NCBI RefSeq assembly: GCF_003589595.1
Contig: NW_020654422.1
Span: forward strand, 12,347,329-12,411,328
From: Hyposmocoma kahamanoa
Taxonomy: Eukaryota > Arthropoda > Insecta > Lepidoptera > Cosmopterigidae
Direction: 5' to 3'
Length of the DNA: 64,000 nt
A program made the translations under genes and the position numbers. Below the pieces are notes generated by a model, which saw nothing but the letters and a program-made list of their open reading frames with translations, did no database searches and had not been told where the DNA came from. Of the stretch, positions 14,201-29,200 are shown in pieces (the first letter of the stretch is position 1; each line of letters begins with the position of its first letter).

Positions 14201-17200
14201 AATAACCTCTAGAATAAAGTTCGAAATTTATGAAGTAACAAATAAATTTGACTTATGTGCTTTAGTCCGCCGAACCTAGATATTTTGTATGAACTTGTCC
14301 ACACAAGTCCGTGTCCGGTACGGGCCCTCTAGTTCACACAAACTAGCATGACCAGTCCAAATCACGGGCACGGCCCTGGGGGTCGAATGATGCGAATGAA
14401 GCTTCATACTTGATACTTGTCTTTTAATTTTGTCGAATATTACTTATTTGACAGTAATTGTTTCGGACGGATGTCGGACGGAGATCGAGAGTAGACAACC
14501 TGATGTGTGTGGATAGTCCTTTAAACGGTTGAACATTTTTAAATTAATAAGTCGAAATGTCGGTAAAACTAGGCATTCATTGCGAATTGATTAGCACGAC
14601 CAATATGTTCGCAAGTGAATATGACTTTAACAAAATGTACCTATCTCTATTCATATTTTATTGATGTTTTTACTACCATCTTATTCGTTTTTTTTAAATA
14701 CTCCACTAATTTGTCGTTAAAACCAAAAACAAAGATCTGCAACAAGCATATAGAACAATTCGTGAGGTCTGCTAACTCCTTCCGTAGATCAGTTGGAAGA
14801 GCGACAGCCCCGGTTTGGCGAGAAAGTCTAGTCCAGCCGGATCAAATATTTTTTTCTTCGTTCGATCTTTGTATCAATAATAACAATGAATTTATTAATG
14901 TTGTATTCTATTCAATAACATGATAGTCAATAAAAGAAAACTAATCACAGTGATTCCACTGTGGGTCGCAGCTCGCATTTAGTGACGTTAGATCAATATA
15001 AGTTGACGTAATTGACCTAAGTGATGCACTTGATCTAGATTGTTGTGAAGAGATATCCGTGACCGCTAGATATTGTTTCCTTAAGTAGGGTAATATTTGT
15101 TATTTCAAACAAAACCAAATAAAACTTTCTGTGCTGGTCTTTCTAAAAAACTTAAATCATACGACGGGAGACTTGGGCATTTTAAAATTACGCCCCTTTC
15201 GGAGCGCAGAGAACTATTAGATATGGTTTCCTTTATAAAATTATTAATACACAATAAGGTTGACTGTCCTCAACTGCTTGGTAATTTAAACTTTGAGATT
15301 TCCGCCAGACTTCCGGGATTTCACATAAGACTTCTTCACCCACCTCGTCGTAGAACAGTATTAAGTTCCAATTCCCCCATAGTTCGCATATCTAATTTAT
15401 ATAATGACTGCTCCAAACATGCGGATATTTTCGATGACTCACTGATAGGCTTCAGAAACAAAATTCTTAATTTTCTTGGTTCGGGCACATAGCATTCTTT
15501 ATTATTTAGTATTTGAATCGTGTCGTATATTTTACTTATTAAAAAAATCCTAAATTATTTCTTTTTTATTACTTTTAAAATTATTTTTTACTTTTCCAAC
15601 TCTGTTTAAACATTTTTTTGCATGAGGAGCTCGCCTATAATTAGTCACTCAGACTAAGTTTTTGAAATGTATTAAAACCTACATGAAATATTGTAGTAAC
15701 TGTTGGTGTTATAAATAAATAAATAAAAACCAACCAAGCCATGATCACAGCTAACTCTTATGAGAGCTGTAAAGGGCCCGAAACGTTGTTTTTTTAGTCG
15801 AAAAACCAAATATACGCGATTTAGATCTGGAAAAAAATAGTTTCATTTCCAATTGCGAAACCCTAAGACCTCGATAAAGTAATGTTATTTAAATCACGAT
15901 ATTTTAGGGGTCATTCTAACCGACAGTACGAAAAACCTTCACTATGCGAAGCCCCATATCAAATCGCAAGTCTAGAGTATTGCGAAGTATGTATGATATA
16001 ATACAAAAAAGCGTTGATGTTTTGTTTCCGGTTACTTTTAGGTATGAAGAAATATTGAATAAACTAGGTTACGTATTGTTATGCAAGTTACAAAGTAAGC
16101 GGTAAATTATACAATAATATTTTAACGTATTGAGGTGACATTATTTAATATGCACCCCCGCCGGTGCATCTACACATCAATAACACCACGCCCGTAAAAT
16201 ATCGTGAAATGAAAAAAATAGCAACCTGTTTGTAAAGGCTGAGTTATATCGGACTCTGTCTCAGCCATATTGGAGGTTCAAGGAACATTTTTTTGTACTG
16301 ACAATATTGATGAATATTGAATATTTAAATAGTTACTTTATTATATAATTCAATTTTCACGCCAAACGTATAAAAAAATTAACGTGAGAACCTTTGCCTC
16401 GCAGCTTAAATTGTTTTTACAGTTAATGTTTTCATTACAGGACACTAGATAAAATCCAAATAACAAAGTCCAAAAATGAACTTGTGCAAACATTTTGTGT
16501 AAATGTGAGCATTCCAAATCTTTCAAATGTCTTCAATTTCAAACTTAGTTGTATGTTAATTTTAATCATAATTATGTAATGGGGTTTAGGCCTAATAAAT
16601 AATTACATAAATATAAATTTCAATGTAATAACAGCACTATTGAGGACCTATTGGTCTATGAAACTCCTAATGAAGGGGTGACCTACCGATGTCACTTAAA
16701 CGTAGTAGGTTCGTAGATATGTGCATACTTCCAGTGTTCTCCTACGGCGCTCAGACTTGGTATTCGATAGAAGCCCATAAGTTGAAACTCAGGTTTTAGT
16801 TTATGGAGCGCAGCATACTGGGTGTAAAGCGGGACTGGGCTCGTCACGTCAGCCGCATGTCGTCGAAGTTGTGGGTCAGGACAACCACAGAGTGGCAACT
16901 CAAAAAGGAGATGTGGGAGACCAAGTCAGCGATGGCGGGATGAGCTTAGACTCATTTTTAAAGGTCTGGTTGATCTGGTTGACAGATGTTGCCCAAGATC
17001 GAGAAAAAATGGGAAAAAAGGGGGAGGCCGTTGCCTAGCAGTGGGACAAAACGGGCTAAAAAAAAATAGCGCTATGTAATTCTTCCAATCAAAGATTACT
17101 AAATAGCAATGGTGGCAATATCTTAATGGTGGCAAACTTTATTCATAGTTATCATTTTGAGATAATCGTAAAATTGACATTTGCGTGTTTGTTGATCGCT

Positions 17201-20200
17201 GTCAATGTCAACTTGTTTGGGCGAATGACCGGATCGGACTTTGGTTCACTATTTGTAGACAAACCTTTGATCGTGAGACTGATGAAAAAAATGATCGTCT
17301 CTAAGAAAATGTAGACTCGTTGTTGTTGCTATCGGCCAGTCTCCATAATGGAAAATAATTGGTTTTTGTAATGTGAAATCACTATATACCCCTTCAGTGG
17401 TTTGGTTATCAGGTTCCACAGCTGTGTGACTTCTCATAATTCGAACAACGGATCGCTATCGCAGTCCAATGTGGAAATGTAAACAGTATTCTCGGAACTG
17501 CGCCCACAGGCCAAAAACCTCGTCGATCTCTGAAGTCTCCCCGTGCCCTGCACATACGCTCGGCCCTCTAATCGTCGAACTTGAAAGCTAGTCTGAAGTT
17601 CATTCATATTCATTATCAAAGTCCATTTTTGAACTCCATAAATTTACGCACGACGACCGGTCTTACTTCATAAATGTATAATGTATTCAATATTTCATAA
17701 TATTCCACGTTGCGAATAACAAATTTTCGTTTCATATTATAAGTGGTCTTGTAGGGAAGAAATAACAATCTAATATACAGAAAGGAAAAGCCCCTTGATG
17801 AGCTAAGACTTGTAGGTACATAATGTACATAAATAGTACATATAATAAAATATATTTATTATCAAACATCCTGAAAGATATTCTCTGTATTATCTACAGA
17901 CGTCAGTAGAACGTGTACATTATTGTACTTTAAACACAATATCAATTACGATTACGGATATAGCAAAAGTTCTGATAAAAGTGAAAATATTCAAGGAGTT
18001 TGATAGTGAAGGGCATAAAGATAAAAAAACGTAGGATTGGACTTAGTAGGACATTGTTGCAAGAGAACAGGACATTGCAAATTTTCTAAGATACGAGTCT
18101 TAGAATGTCATTTCTGTCGAACGAAATAGCGGTAGTTTTTTAAATATTGCAAGAAAATAACAAAGAAATACGTGTAAAATAGTAAATAAAAATGTTTGCG
18201 TGATGGCACGAAAAACTATTTAAAGATTTTAAAATACAGTTGAAAGTAATGTCTTTAGTCACAGCAATAACACTTGCGCACGGTCAGCCAGTACAATTGT
18301 TAACTTATTTATTTGGTTACCTATTCAGTAGTCCGAAATAACATTTTCCAGAAATAACGTTTGGTCGAAATTTCACAACCTCGAAAGTAATTTTGAGAGG
18401 AAAATGTTTTTTCTTTTAAACCTAACTTACCGAACCTAATCATGTCTTTGCGATAAACATTCAACATATCCTGAAAGAACAACTGTTTCATTATAATTCG
18501 GATTTCGGTGTAATGAAAATTCGAACAAACGTTATTTCGGACAAAAAAATTTTCGAGTTTGTGATAGGTTACCTATTTGTTTGTATGTTTTATTTTACTA
18601 ACTGCACTGCTAACAACTTTTCTGAAAATGTCCTCCCTTCCTATAAATACATAAGGCAAAATATTTGGTAAAGATTTCCATTTTTTTCAACCAAGACCCG
18701 CGACTGAGTTGCCAATTTCCCGCAAATCAGTCTTCAAAAGTTATCAGCCTTAATTAAAAAAATAACAACCTAAACACAACAACCATAACATTCCTACCTT
18801 CTATCCAGCTGAAAGCCTTCTTCCTTCTTGGCACCCCTTGTCAGCTTGTTATAGATTTGTGAAGCCGCTTCTGACTTATCGTGAACGGAGTACAGGAAGC
18901 AATGCAGCTGCTGTAGTAGATTCAGGCTTAACCTCCATAAGGACTTGCTCATCTTCGGTGTTGATGTTACAAACCTGGGGGAAGGTTGTAGGATAATCAT
19001 ATATGTATGTATAGATAATATTCTAAATAAAAATAATATATTTTTTAAGTTTTTATTGAATGTCACGATGTTCTACCAAGATATTCAAGTAGTGTTCGAT
19101 CTTTGTATTAATAATTATAACAAACTAGTGGATAATTTCACAAAAATAATTGAATATCATGGTGAAACATCGTGACATTAAATAAAAACTTAAAAATTAT
19201 AATTATTAAAGCGCCATCTCTAGCTGCTGGTAGCTGTAAAGGTACATGGCTGAGTGAAGAAATAGATTTCTCACAGATACGATGCGCTACGACAAAGAAG
19301 TCGTTAAAAAATAAAAGATCAGCAAAAAAACATAAAAAAAATCCTAAGGTCCGTTGGTTCGTTCCGTGTCTTAGTTGGCATAGTGCCTCCAAATCTTTGT
19401 ATTAATAATTATAAAAAATAGTATAATTGTATAAAAAAATCTTTAAAAAAAGGAAATATGCATCATTTTCGTTTTCAAATTTCTTTGAACTACAATACAT
19501 AGTTCTGTTCTAATATCGAAGGAAATGTATTAGGCACGTTTGAGGGACTTGTATTACACGTACCTATTGGAAAAAAAGTTCAAGTATCAACAAGAAAAGC
19601 AAGCACACATAACTTGAAACAAATCACCACATTTCTACTTATTAGGGAATGTTTAATGTATTTTTTTTGTTATTGTAAATTATGTTATTGGACAAGATGA
19701 AAAAAAAATGAGGGCAGGAGATAACAAAGTCATAAATCCAATATTTTTTTGACGAAAAACCCGGTTACTATTGACGGTAGCAAATAATTCCGACTACTTC
19801 TCTACTCTAAGTTACGAGGCAAAAATAAGTGGTCCTTAAACAAATAGAATTAATCTGTATATAGTACATAGCATTAGTGTTTATAAAATACTCAATCAGA
19901 ATGTTTGAAAAGCAAAACAACGTGACTCGTAAATATTTATTGTGTTCTTATAAATACAATAACTTGAATCAAAAACAAGTATGCCTACTGAACTATTCAT
20001 TGTCCCTCAAATAAACAGGAAGTACACAAGAAGTGACAAAGAAACTTTATCGTTTTGCGATACCGATATCAATTAGTGGCCGAGGTCATACAAGGCACAA
20101 GTCATCCTTTATGTTAACATAATAAATGCATTCTGCATTACAAAGCGCACAGGAATTTAAAGTTGAAAAATAAAATTATGTACAGTCTGTCTTTTTTGAA

Positions 20201-23200
20201 GATGAAGTAAAATTATTGTTCATTGCGCAAAATGTTGCCCACTTGAAAGCAGCTAATGATTACAGTCGATACATATTCTATTGATTATCGACTGAATGTT
20301 AGTAACGCTTATGCAATAAATAGCCGAATTCGTTTTATTTCAATTATCATCGGCCCATTCGTGTAACCGCTGGGCCTAGGTTCATTTGAATTGTATTTTT
20401 TTGTAAGTTCATATATACATACCCTACATTTAAACTATGTCTTTTAAAAATGCAAAGCAACGAGCCATTAGATTTCATTTTCATTCAATATAAACAATGA
20501 ATTCCGGCTGTCTTTATTAAATTGTATATGAACAAAAATTTATTTCGTAAAAATAAGAATACAGAAGGCAATAACGCAATTGGGAATCGTTAGAACGTCG
20601 TAACATTCACAATTTAGACACATTTGTCAATATTTTACCTTCTTCCTCAAATTATCGATAAAACTGTCGACAACAACTATATGACTATTTAAAATTTTAC
20701 GAAAACTGGCAATCCTGTAAATAATATTATACTCCGTCTTCAAAAACGACAGACTTAAACAGAGTCACTTTTTCCTGTGGTAGAAAGAAAAAAAGTGAGC
20801 AACAAAAACGCAGAGATTACAAGAATGTTAATATTTCATAATAATGATTATTTTAAATCTTTCTGAATTGTTTTAGTATTAGATCGATCGCTGACGCACG
20901 GAAAATTGCATGAATGGACTGCAATACTTTTAACTTTATCGAAAGTTTTCAACAATTATCGAGCATTAGTGCTTCCAAGCACACACCAATTACACTATTA
21001 CAATATAATTTCCTAACCGCAAATGAGACATCTACTTATCAAGCTTGCATAAATGGAATTAAATACTTTTAGGGTAATCGTCATCAAAATTTCGACAATT
21101 AACTAGTTTTAGTACTTCCGGGAACATACCAACTACACTATTACAATATAATTCCCTAACAGGCACATACCAACTTCACTACAACTTAATATGATTTTCT
21201 AACTGCAAATCTATAATCTATCAAGATTTCATAAATTAGATTTAATACTTTTAGTGTCATAGTAAAATTTTAACAATTAACTAGCGTTAGTGCTTCCTGG
21301 CACATACCAACTACATTATTATAATATAATTCCCTAAGGGGCACATACCAACTACACTACAACTTACAATATAATTTTCTAACGGCAAATCTTATATATA
21401 TCACGATTGCATAAATGAAATTCATTAATTTTAGCTTCATCGTAAACTTTCAACAATTACCTAGTGTTAACAACTACTCTATTACAATGATTTCCCAACG
21501 GGTAAATATTAATTACACTACAATTACAACACACTGCACTACACTATTATTAAATAAGTTACCTATAAAGATTGCATAAACGGAATTCAGTACTTTAAGC
21601 TTTTGAATAGCGTTAGTACTTCCGGGCTCATATCAATTACAATATAATTTTCAGACCGCAAATAAAATATCTATAAGTGTCTCACAAACCACAAATGTTT
21701 ATTTAATCGTTTTGCGTTGGCTTTGCGTAATTAGGCTCACTTATAAACGTTGTACAATGACGTCAAACGGAATATCTGAAAAACTTATCAAGCGCGTTTT
21801 TTTTGTTTGTTTTAAAACTTTACTTTGTAAGTATGAAGACCTTGACCGAAATAACGTATAATAATATTTTGACAATATTCTAAGAAAATCATTGTCAGAT
21901 AAATCATTTATTTATTTTGTTTCATCTTGGAAAAGTAGGTACCTATCTACGTACCTAACCTACATGGATATTAGGTGCCTATACCTATAGTAAAATTAGT
22001 TGAACTGCTTGGACAACAAACAAATCCATCACCACAATTAAACCACAAAGGATTATATTGTTCTGTACGTGTTTTATTTGAATAATAACAATTCTGAAAA
22101 TCTACTAATAACAGACATAATTATGTCTGTGCTACTAGTAGTTATTTCGGACAAAAAATTTAACACATCCTTTGAGTCCACGTTTTTAGTAAGAAAATTG
22201 TATAAATTGGAAATTAAACTACTTATTTCGGGTCTAAATAGCGTATATTTGTTTTTTTTTTCAAAAGAACCATCGTTTTGGGCCCTTTACAAGTCCCATG
22301 TCCTATTAGCCGTGACAATGGGACCAGTATGGCTCAATTTATATTGCAGCGGAACGGAATGGATTGTTTATAACGATATTGAACATAAAGTAATAGACTT
22401 TATTGTCAATAGTGTAATGTACAAACTATGCAGGAACCAGAAATCACGTCACGCGTCTTCCCGGAATTCTCGCGCTTGCTCGAGAAAGCTCGTGCATTAG
22501 CGCGCATTCCGCAGGTGCCGTCGGCGACGCCTGGCGTATAAGCGGAAAGTGGCGCGAAAGCAAACGCAGTGTGACGTCAAAAGGCGACGAAACAATACAA
22601 GCAAAAGGCGCGCATTCTCGCGAAGCGAGACGAAATTGACGCTTCCATTCCATTTCCGCCAATGTAAGTAATGTAAATTGAGCCTCAAGGGCCCGAAATG
22701 TTGGTTTGTTTGTAAAAACAAATACACGCGATTTAATCCGCGATCGGAAAAAGAAATAGTTTCATATTATATTTGTATAAAGAATAGTTATAAATACTCT
22801 CAACAGCCCAATAACCTGGTCCCTACCAACACGTAAGACACTAAGCTCATTCAGCAGGTTACAGTCTCCACAAAATTAAGATAACGAACACCAACCTAGT
22901 CATAACGTTGTTGTGTCGAACACATCTCTTCCTAAGCACGAACACATTGCCAGCGACCTTGTACTGCAGGGAATGCTTCTCTACTCTATCACCGAGATAA
23001 CTAAAAACCGGTGCCAATCAGTTAGTCAAAGAAGCGTTTAATGATGTTACTTTCAGTTAAACATACGAGTTACAGTGTTGTGACTCAATGCCGAGTGGTT
23101 TTGGGTAAAAGTAGTTAATTGCGTATAGGGTTTATTTCGTTGCCTAGAGGTACAACATTGACGGAGAATAATTTGTATTTATATTTAGAATTAATGTAGA

Positions 23201-26200
23201 TAAGTAATTAATGCACTTAGTTGCTTATAGCGTCTACAAAAAATATATAAAACAAATTTTAAATATGATATGGTGATTTGACCGGAATTATTTATTTATC
23301 ATTTTATGCTCGTTAATAAAATGAGAACGTAAAGTGTTAATTTTTAAAATTTTGTGATCTAATGAAAAGTATGTGTGACCATAATATTATAATAATACTG
23401 AAAATCAAACCGCACAACACCGTGACGCAATGTTAAACCAGATAGGTAAAAAGGTTTTGACAAATGGGTTAATTAACCCATACATGGACAGTAGCGACGT
23501 TTACCGTGTAATTAAACACCAAAATATGATAGCCAGTACTATCATATACCCCGTTTCGCTGTATGGATCTCAAAAAATAGTACTTGTTTGGCTTTGCAGT
23601 TCGACGACCGAATACTTTTGGTGTAATTGTCGTCTGCTGCTTCTCCATAGAGAAGTATCAACAACGTACTGGCAAAATTGAATCTTCTTCTTAGCGTGCC
23701 GAGTCTGTCGTTTAAATACTCGTAATAATAATAATAATAAATCAGTGGCGTTGTACCGGTCCTCGCATGTGCAGGTGTAGGGACACGCAAGCCACGACAA
23801 AAGATGTGCCATTGTCTGCGGAGACATGCGCATTCCGTTATAATACCACCTATGCATGCTCTCCTTGCTTCGGTCGACTTGACGGCCAAATTCAACCATC
23901 CTACTACTGTCATTGGCTACTTTCTTTTATACAAGAATATCGACAGGATCTGCCATCAGTTATAAACCGTAATTATTATATTGAATCAATATAAGCACTA
24001 CGGCACAAAGTAGTGGCATCTTTGTGTGAGGTACTATTTAACGCTCTCAGTGCCAAAAAACAAACGATTTTTCAAAATTTACCAATAGTCCGCGCGTAAT
24101 GCCGTGATTCTACCAAAAACAGACGTATTTTTAAATGAAAACGTGCGCGTTGCCACAACGATCCCACTGGTTGATCATACAAAACTCTACTAATCCCGAA
24201 TAAGGAACCCAGTGTACGTCAGTTACGTATTGTATCTCTGGTACCTCTTTCCTCAGACTGTGATCTGACGTCACCACTAGGGACGAACACTTGATAACAG
24301 TCTGGATCAGTTGTCAGCAGAAGATTCAAACAATTGGCTGTGTTTGCCGACATCCAACACCCGGTTAGAGCAACTTTATATCGTCGACCCGCTGATGCAA
24401 CCTTTGACTGGTCAGGACTAGAAAAATCGAAAACTTTGAATTCCCAATTGTGACACTCTGAAGGTCCACATGGCTTGTTGGGTTAGATTCGAATATACGA
24501 GGGTGCGTTTTTAAGTTCGCGGAATGAGAGGGTTGTGGGGGGGTGATTAGGCTCATTAGGGTCGTAACGTGTTCAGTGACTCATAATTAGTATAAATACG
24601 AGGTTTCATTGCTATTAGACCATTAGTCTTTGAGTTATCGTCAATCAAGCAACATAATCGGGAGTGAAAAGTGAAATATGGAAAAAATCGAATATCGTGC
24701 CGTTATAAAGTTCCTTACAAAGCAAGGAAAATCAGTTGCGACCATAATGAATGAGATGTCATTGGTTTACGGCGACTCTTGTCCAGGAAAAACCATGGTG
24801 TACAAGTGGCACAATTTATTTAAACAAGGAAGGGAATCCCTTGAAGACGATCCGAGGCCGGGCAGGAGCATCGAGGTGACCACGCCAGAACTTATCCAAA
24901 AAGTTGAAAAAATTGTACTGGAAGATTCTCGACTAAAGAAGAAACAACTCGCAGAAATGGTTGGAGCATCAGATACAACCATTTTTAAAATTCTTCATGA
25001 TCATCTTGGCATGACTAAGGTCAGTGCAAGATGGGTGCCGAGAATGCTCACGCCGCCGCAAAAACAACAGCGCGTCGAGTGTTCACGTGCATTTTTGGAC
25101 CTCTGTAATGAAGACAAGGACGATGTATTGAGTCGAATTGTTACTGGAGACGAAACTTGGGTTCATCATTATGAACCTGAGTCGAAACAAGACTCCATGC
25201 AGTGGCATAAAAAGGGCGCAGCACCCCCTAAGAAGTTTAAGGTGTCCCAGTCAGCTGGGAAAATCATGGCAACGGTCTTTTGGGACTCGGAAGGAATATT
25301 ATTAATCGACTATAAAGATAAAGGTGTTTCTATAACCGGGGAATACTACGCTTCAATATTAGAGCGACTTAAAGAAGCCATTAAGGAGAAAAGACGGGGA
25401 AAATTGACGAAAGGTGTGTTGCTTTTGCACGACAACGCGCCCGTTCACAAGAGCCGCGTTGCGTTGGCTGCCCTGCATAAGGTGGGCTTCGATATTTTAG
25501 ATCACCCACCCTACAGCCCAGACCTGGCCCCGAGTGATAATTACCTGTTTCCAAAAATGAAAAAAGAGCTGCGGGGTAAAAAATTTACCACCGATGATGA
25601 AGTCAAGGAGGCAGTTTCGGCGTATTTTATAGACAAAGACCAATAATTTTTTTATGAGGGTATACATAAATTAATTGAAAGATCTGAAAAATGTATTCGT
25701 CTTGCAGGTGAATATATTGAAAAGGAAAAATAATTTGGTTTTTTTATTTCCACTCCTTATCCCCCATTCCGCGAATATAAAAACGCTCCCTCGTACATAG
25801 TGGCTTGCTGCACTAGGTATCTTTGTGAGCGGCCAGCGGCATACGTGGGTTGCTGGTTAACAGTCGAAGAAACATAGTAGCCGACTGCAGTTGAATTTTT
25901 GTGAGCGGCCGGCGCGGCTCACGTGGCGTTGAGAATATTAAGTACTGTCCATGGACGGGTTAATTGGCTAGTGTTTTGATAGTACATTTTTGATTAATTT
26001 AACCGTCCAAGTAATTTTGACGTTGACTGTATACCTTTTTTTTTTTTTTATTGTGACTCGGCAAAATGACTGCACCGCGCCTGATGGAAAGTGCGAATAC
26101 AGTCCAGAGATGAGAGTAACGGATGGAAAACACAAATATCTTCACTCCGTCACTATCATTTTGCCGGTCTGGCCAAATGCTTCTTCACACTACGTTTGAA

Positions 26201-29200
26201 GGACCCGATGTTATAGAGGGGAGGGAATACATGCGCCGGGAGTTGGTTCCACAATTTGATGGTTCGGCATAAAAACGAATTGCCAAACTTTTTAGTGCGG
26301 GACGGTATTGAACTGACCGTCCATCTGTGGCAACGCAGTCCGGCACGGGTGGTCCGCTGATGGAAAGGAGAGGAAGGGATAAGGTTGAATAACTCTTCAG
26401 AGCACTCACCGTGGTACAGGCGATAGAATACGCTAAGAGACGCTATATCTCTGCGAAGCTGTAACGACTCCGCATGCTCAGTTACATGAGGATCGTTGAC
26501 AACACGGAAGGCGTAGCGCTGCAGTCCATCTAGGGCATCGAGCAAGTACTTGGCAGAGCCGTCCCAAAGGTGCGAACAGTACTCCATGCTGCTTCGGACC
26601 TGAGCTTTATACAACAGGTATCGCAGCTCTGGAGTAAAAAATCGGTGCACCTTGTTCAGGATGCCAAGCTTGCGCGACGCGGTACAGATGACGCTCTCGA
26701 TATAATCTTTGTTGCTCATGTCCTTCCGGATGCTCATACCCAGCAGGCTGAGCTTGTCCTGCAGCGTCAGCGTTGTACCCTGAAGATGGGGAAGTGGAAG
26801 GAATGGGGATTTTTTGGAGCTGAACGCGCATACCTGGGTTTTCTTGGCGTTGAACTCAACCAAGTTTCGGGAGCCCCACGACGATATATGTTCCAAAACA
26901 TGATTGAGCTCATCGACAAGTTTTTCCCGGTTTCTCTCAGGGTCCTCCCGGGTGCTTGACGATTGCTTATAATAGCAACCGTGCACTGTGCTATCATCTG
27001 CATAGCAATGAATGTTGCCAAAAGGCAACAAGTCATTGATATGCAGAAGGAACAGCGTGGGCGACAGCACGGAGCCCTGTGGCACCCCAGCATTAACTGT
27101 CACGAGCCGCGAAGTGCCTCCGTCAACAAGGACACGCAATCTTCGCTCGCGCAGAAAGCCGGAGATCCACTCACAAAGGCGGCCGGGAAGACCATATGCC
27201 GGAAGCTTGGAGAGGAGACCACGGTGCCAGACCCGATCAAAGGCCTTAGCAATATCCAGACTTATCGCTAAGGTTTCGCCCTGTTTGTCGATAGCTTCAC
27301 CCCAGAGATGCATTAGATACGCTAGAACGTCACCCGTTGATCGGTTCGGCCGAAACCCGTACTGTCGATCATTAAGAATGGAGTGACGTTCCAGGTGCCG
27401 GATTATCTGGATATTTAGAATCCGCTCCATCACTTTGCAGAGCACTGAAGTGACAGCTATTGGGCGATAGTTTGTCGGATCAGACCGATCTCCTTTCTTG
27501 GGGATAGGTTGCACGTTGGCCTCCCTCCAAGCTAGGGGCACGTTACCAGATTGGTATGAGAGGCGGTATAAGCGCGTCAGTACGGGAGACAACTCCGCCG
27601 CACACCTTTTAAGGACGATAGGAGGTATCCCATCCGGACCATAGGCTTTCCGCACGTCAAGAGTCTGCAATTCCTTGCGGACATCACATTGCCTGACAAC
27701 TATATCAGGCATTGTGACTCCGCAGTGGGGAATTGACAGCGGTTGCGCATCTTGGTCGTGAGTGCGCGAGTTAGCCCCAAAAAGGTCGGCCAATAAATTG
27801 GCTTTCTCTTCGGGGCCATAGGCCAAAAATCCATTGGGATACCTCAAAGGCGGCAGCGACGAACGACAAAAATTGGACTGCACAGCTTTGGCCAGGCTCC
27901 AGTAGGCACGGCTACCGGTGGGATGGGCTACCAGCTTCTGGCCAATCCGTGAAACGCGCTGGGCATCCGCTCTTATGTAAGCCCTCCTGCAAGACTTGGT
28001 TGCTTTGTTATAGGCTGCTTTAAGAGACGCAAGGTTGGGATCCTTTGTTACACGACCCCTGATCCAACTACGATATGCAGCCTGTTTCTCACTAACAGCG
28101 TCCATGCATTCGCGATTGAACCAAGGGCGTCCTCTGCGATTGGCGATGACACTGGAAGACGGTATGTAGTAATCCATAGCCGTTCCAATCTCATCGACAA
28201 CAGCATCGGCAGCTGCTGAGGCATCCTTTCCCGCAAAGCAGTGCTGCAACCAAGGGATGGACGCAAAGTAGTCGCGCATACCATCCCAATCCGCCGACGA
28301 GTAGTGCCAAATGCGACGAGTGACCTCCTTCAGCTTAGTTGGAGGCATTTGGGAAACCTTACACCCAACCAAACAGTGATCAGAACTTCCCAGGGGGGCG
28401 CTGACTGATACTGTATAGTAGGTAGGGTGACTCGCGAGCAGAAGGTCAAGCAAAGAGGGTGCATGATCCGATATGTCTGGAACCCGGGTGGGCTGGGTTA
28501 CCAGTTGGGTCAAGTCATGCGTGAGAGCGAAAGCGTGGGCAGTTCTACCTGCATAGTCAGTCTTGTGGGAACTTAACCATGATTCATGTTGAGCATTAAA
28601 GTCCCCCAACACGACCATCTCCGCAGATAGGAACTGCGCCTGCGCGTCAAGAGTCGCCTGGCTCAGTTGGTCAAAGAGCCTAGTTGTCTCCGCATCCCCG
28701 CTGTGGGATCTATATAAGCACGCGAAGACTCTAGCTGAACAACTAGATTCTACGAGCACCCACATAGTGGAAAAGGAGGGGTCCTCCAGGCAGCGCAGAC
28801 GGCGACAGCACACATCCGAACGAATATATACACTTACCCCGGCTTTGGCCTGAAAGTTTTCCTCAAGCGAGTAGCCGGGGTAGTTCAAGTAACTCATATC
28901 ATTCGGACGGCGGATCTGCGTCTCCGTCAGGAAAAGCAGGGCAGGCCGGGCTATCTCGAGGTGATGGTGGACAGCTTTGAGGTTGGAGTGGAGTCCGCGG
29001 ATGTTAGCGAACTCAATAATAAACGCGGTGGGGGGATTAGGCACCGCTGGACGATCTGCATTCTTATGTTGCGCTGTCATGGTGGGTAAGAAGGACGGTA
29101 GTGTGAAGAGATGAAGCCTTCGGCACCGTACCGAAGAAGAAAAACGAGGGGAACTGCAATACATGCCATTGATCTTTTGAAGGATAGCCGGCTGACCCGC

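Noticed and set aside
17330..17640. Host exon in brummer intron 7
   Set aside because: Balanced base composition drew attention, but no acceptor/donor pair gives a frame compatible with brummer phase.
22069..22500. 143-codon plus-strand ORF
   Set aside because: It crosses the boundary between two MITEs and has no recognisable protein sequence.
23960..24240. piggyBac-type terminus at 'ttaacgctctcagtgcc'
   Set aside because: No matching inverted end or second TTAA could be located; similarity to 57675-57725 is only a short shared segment.
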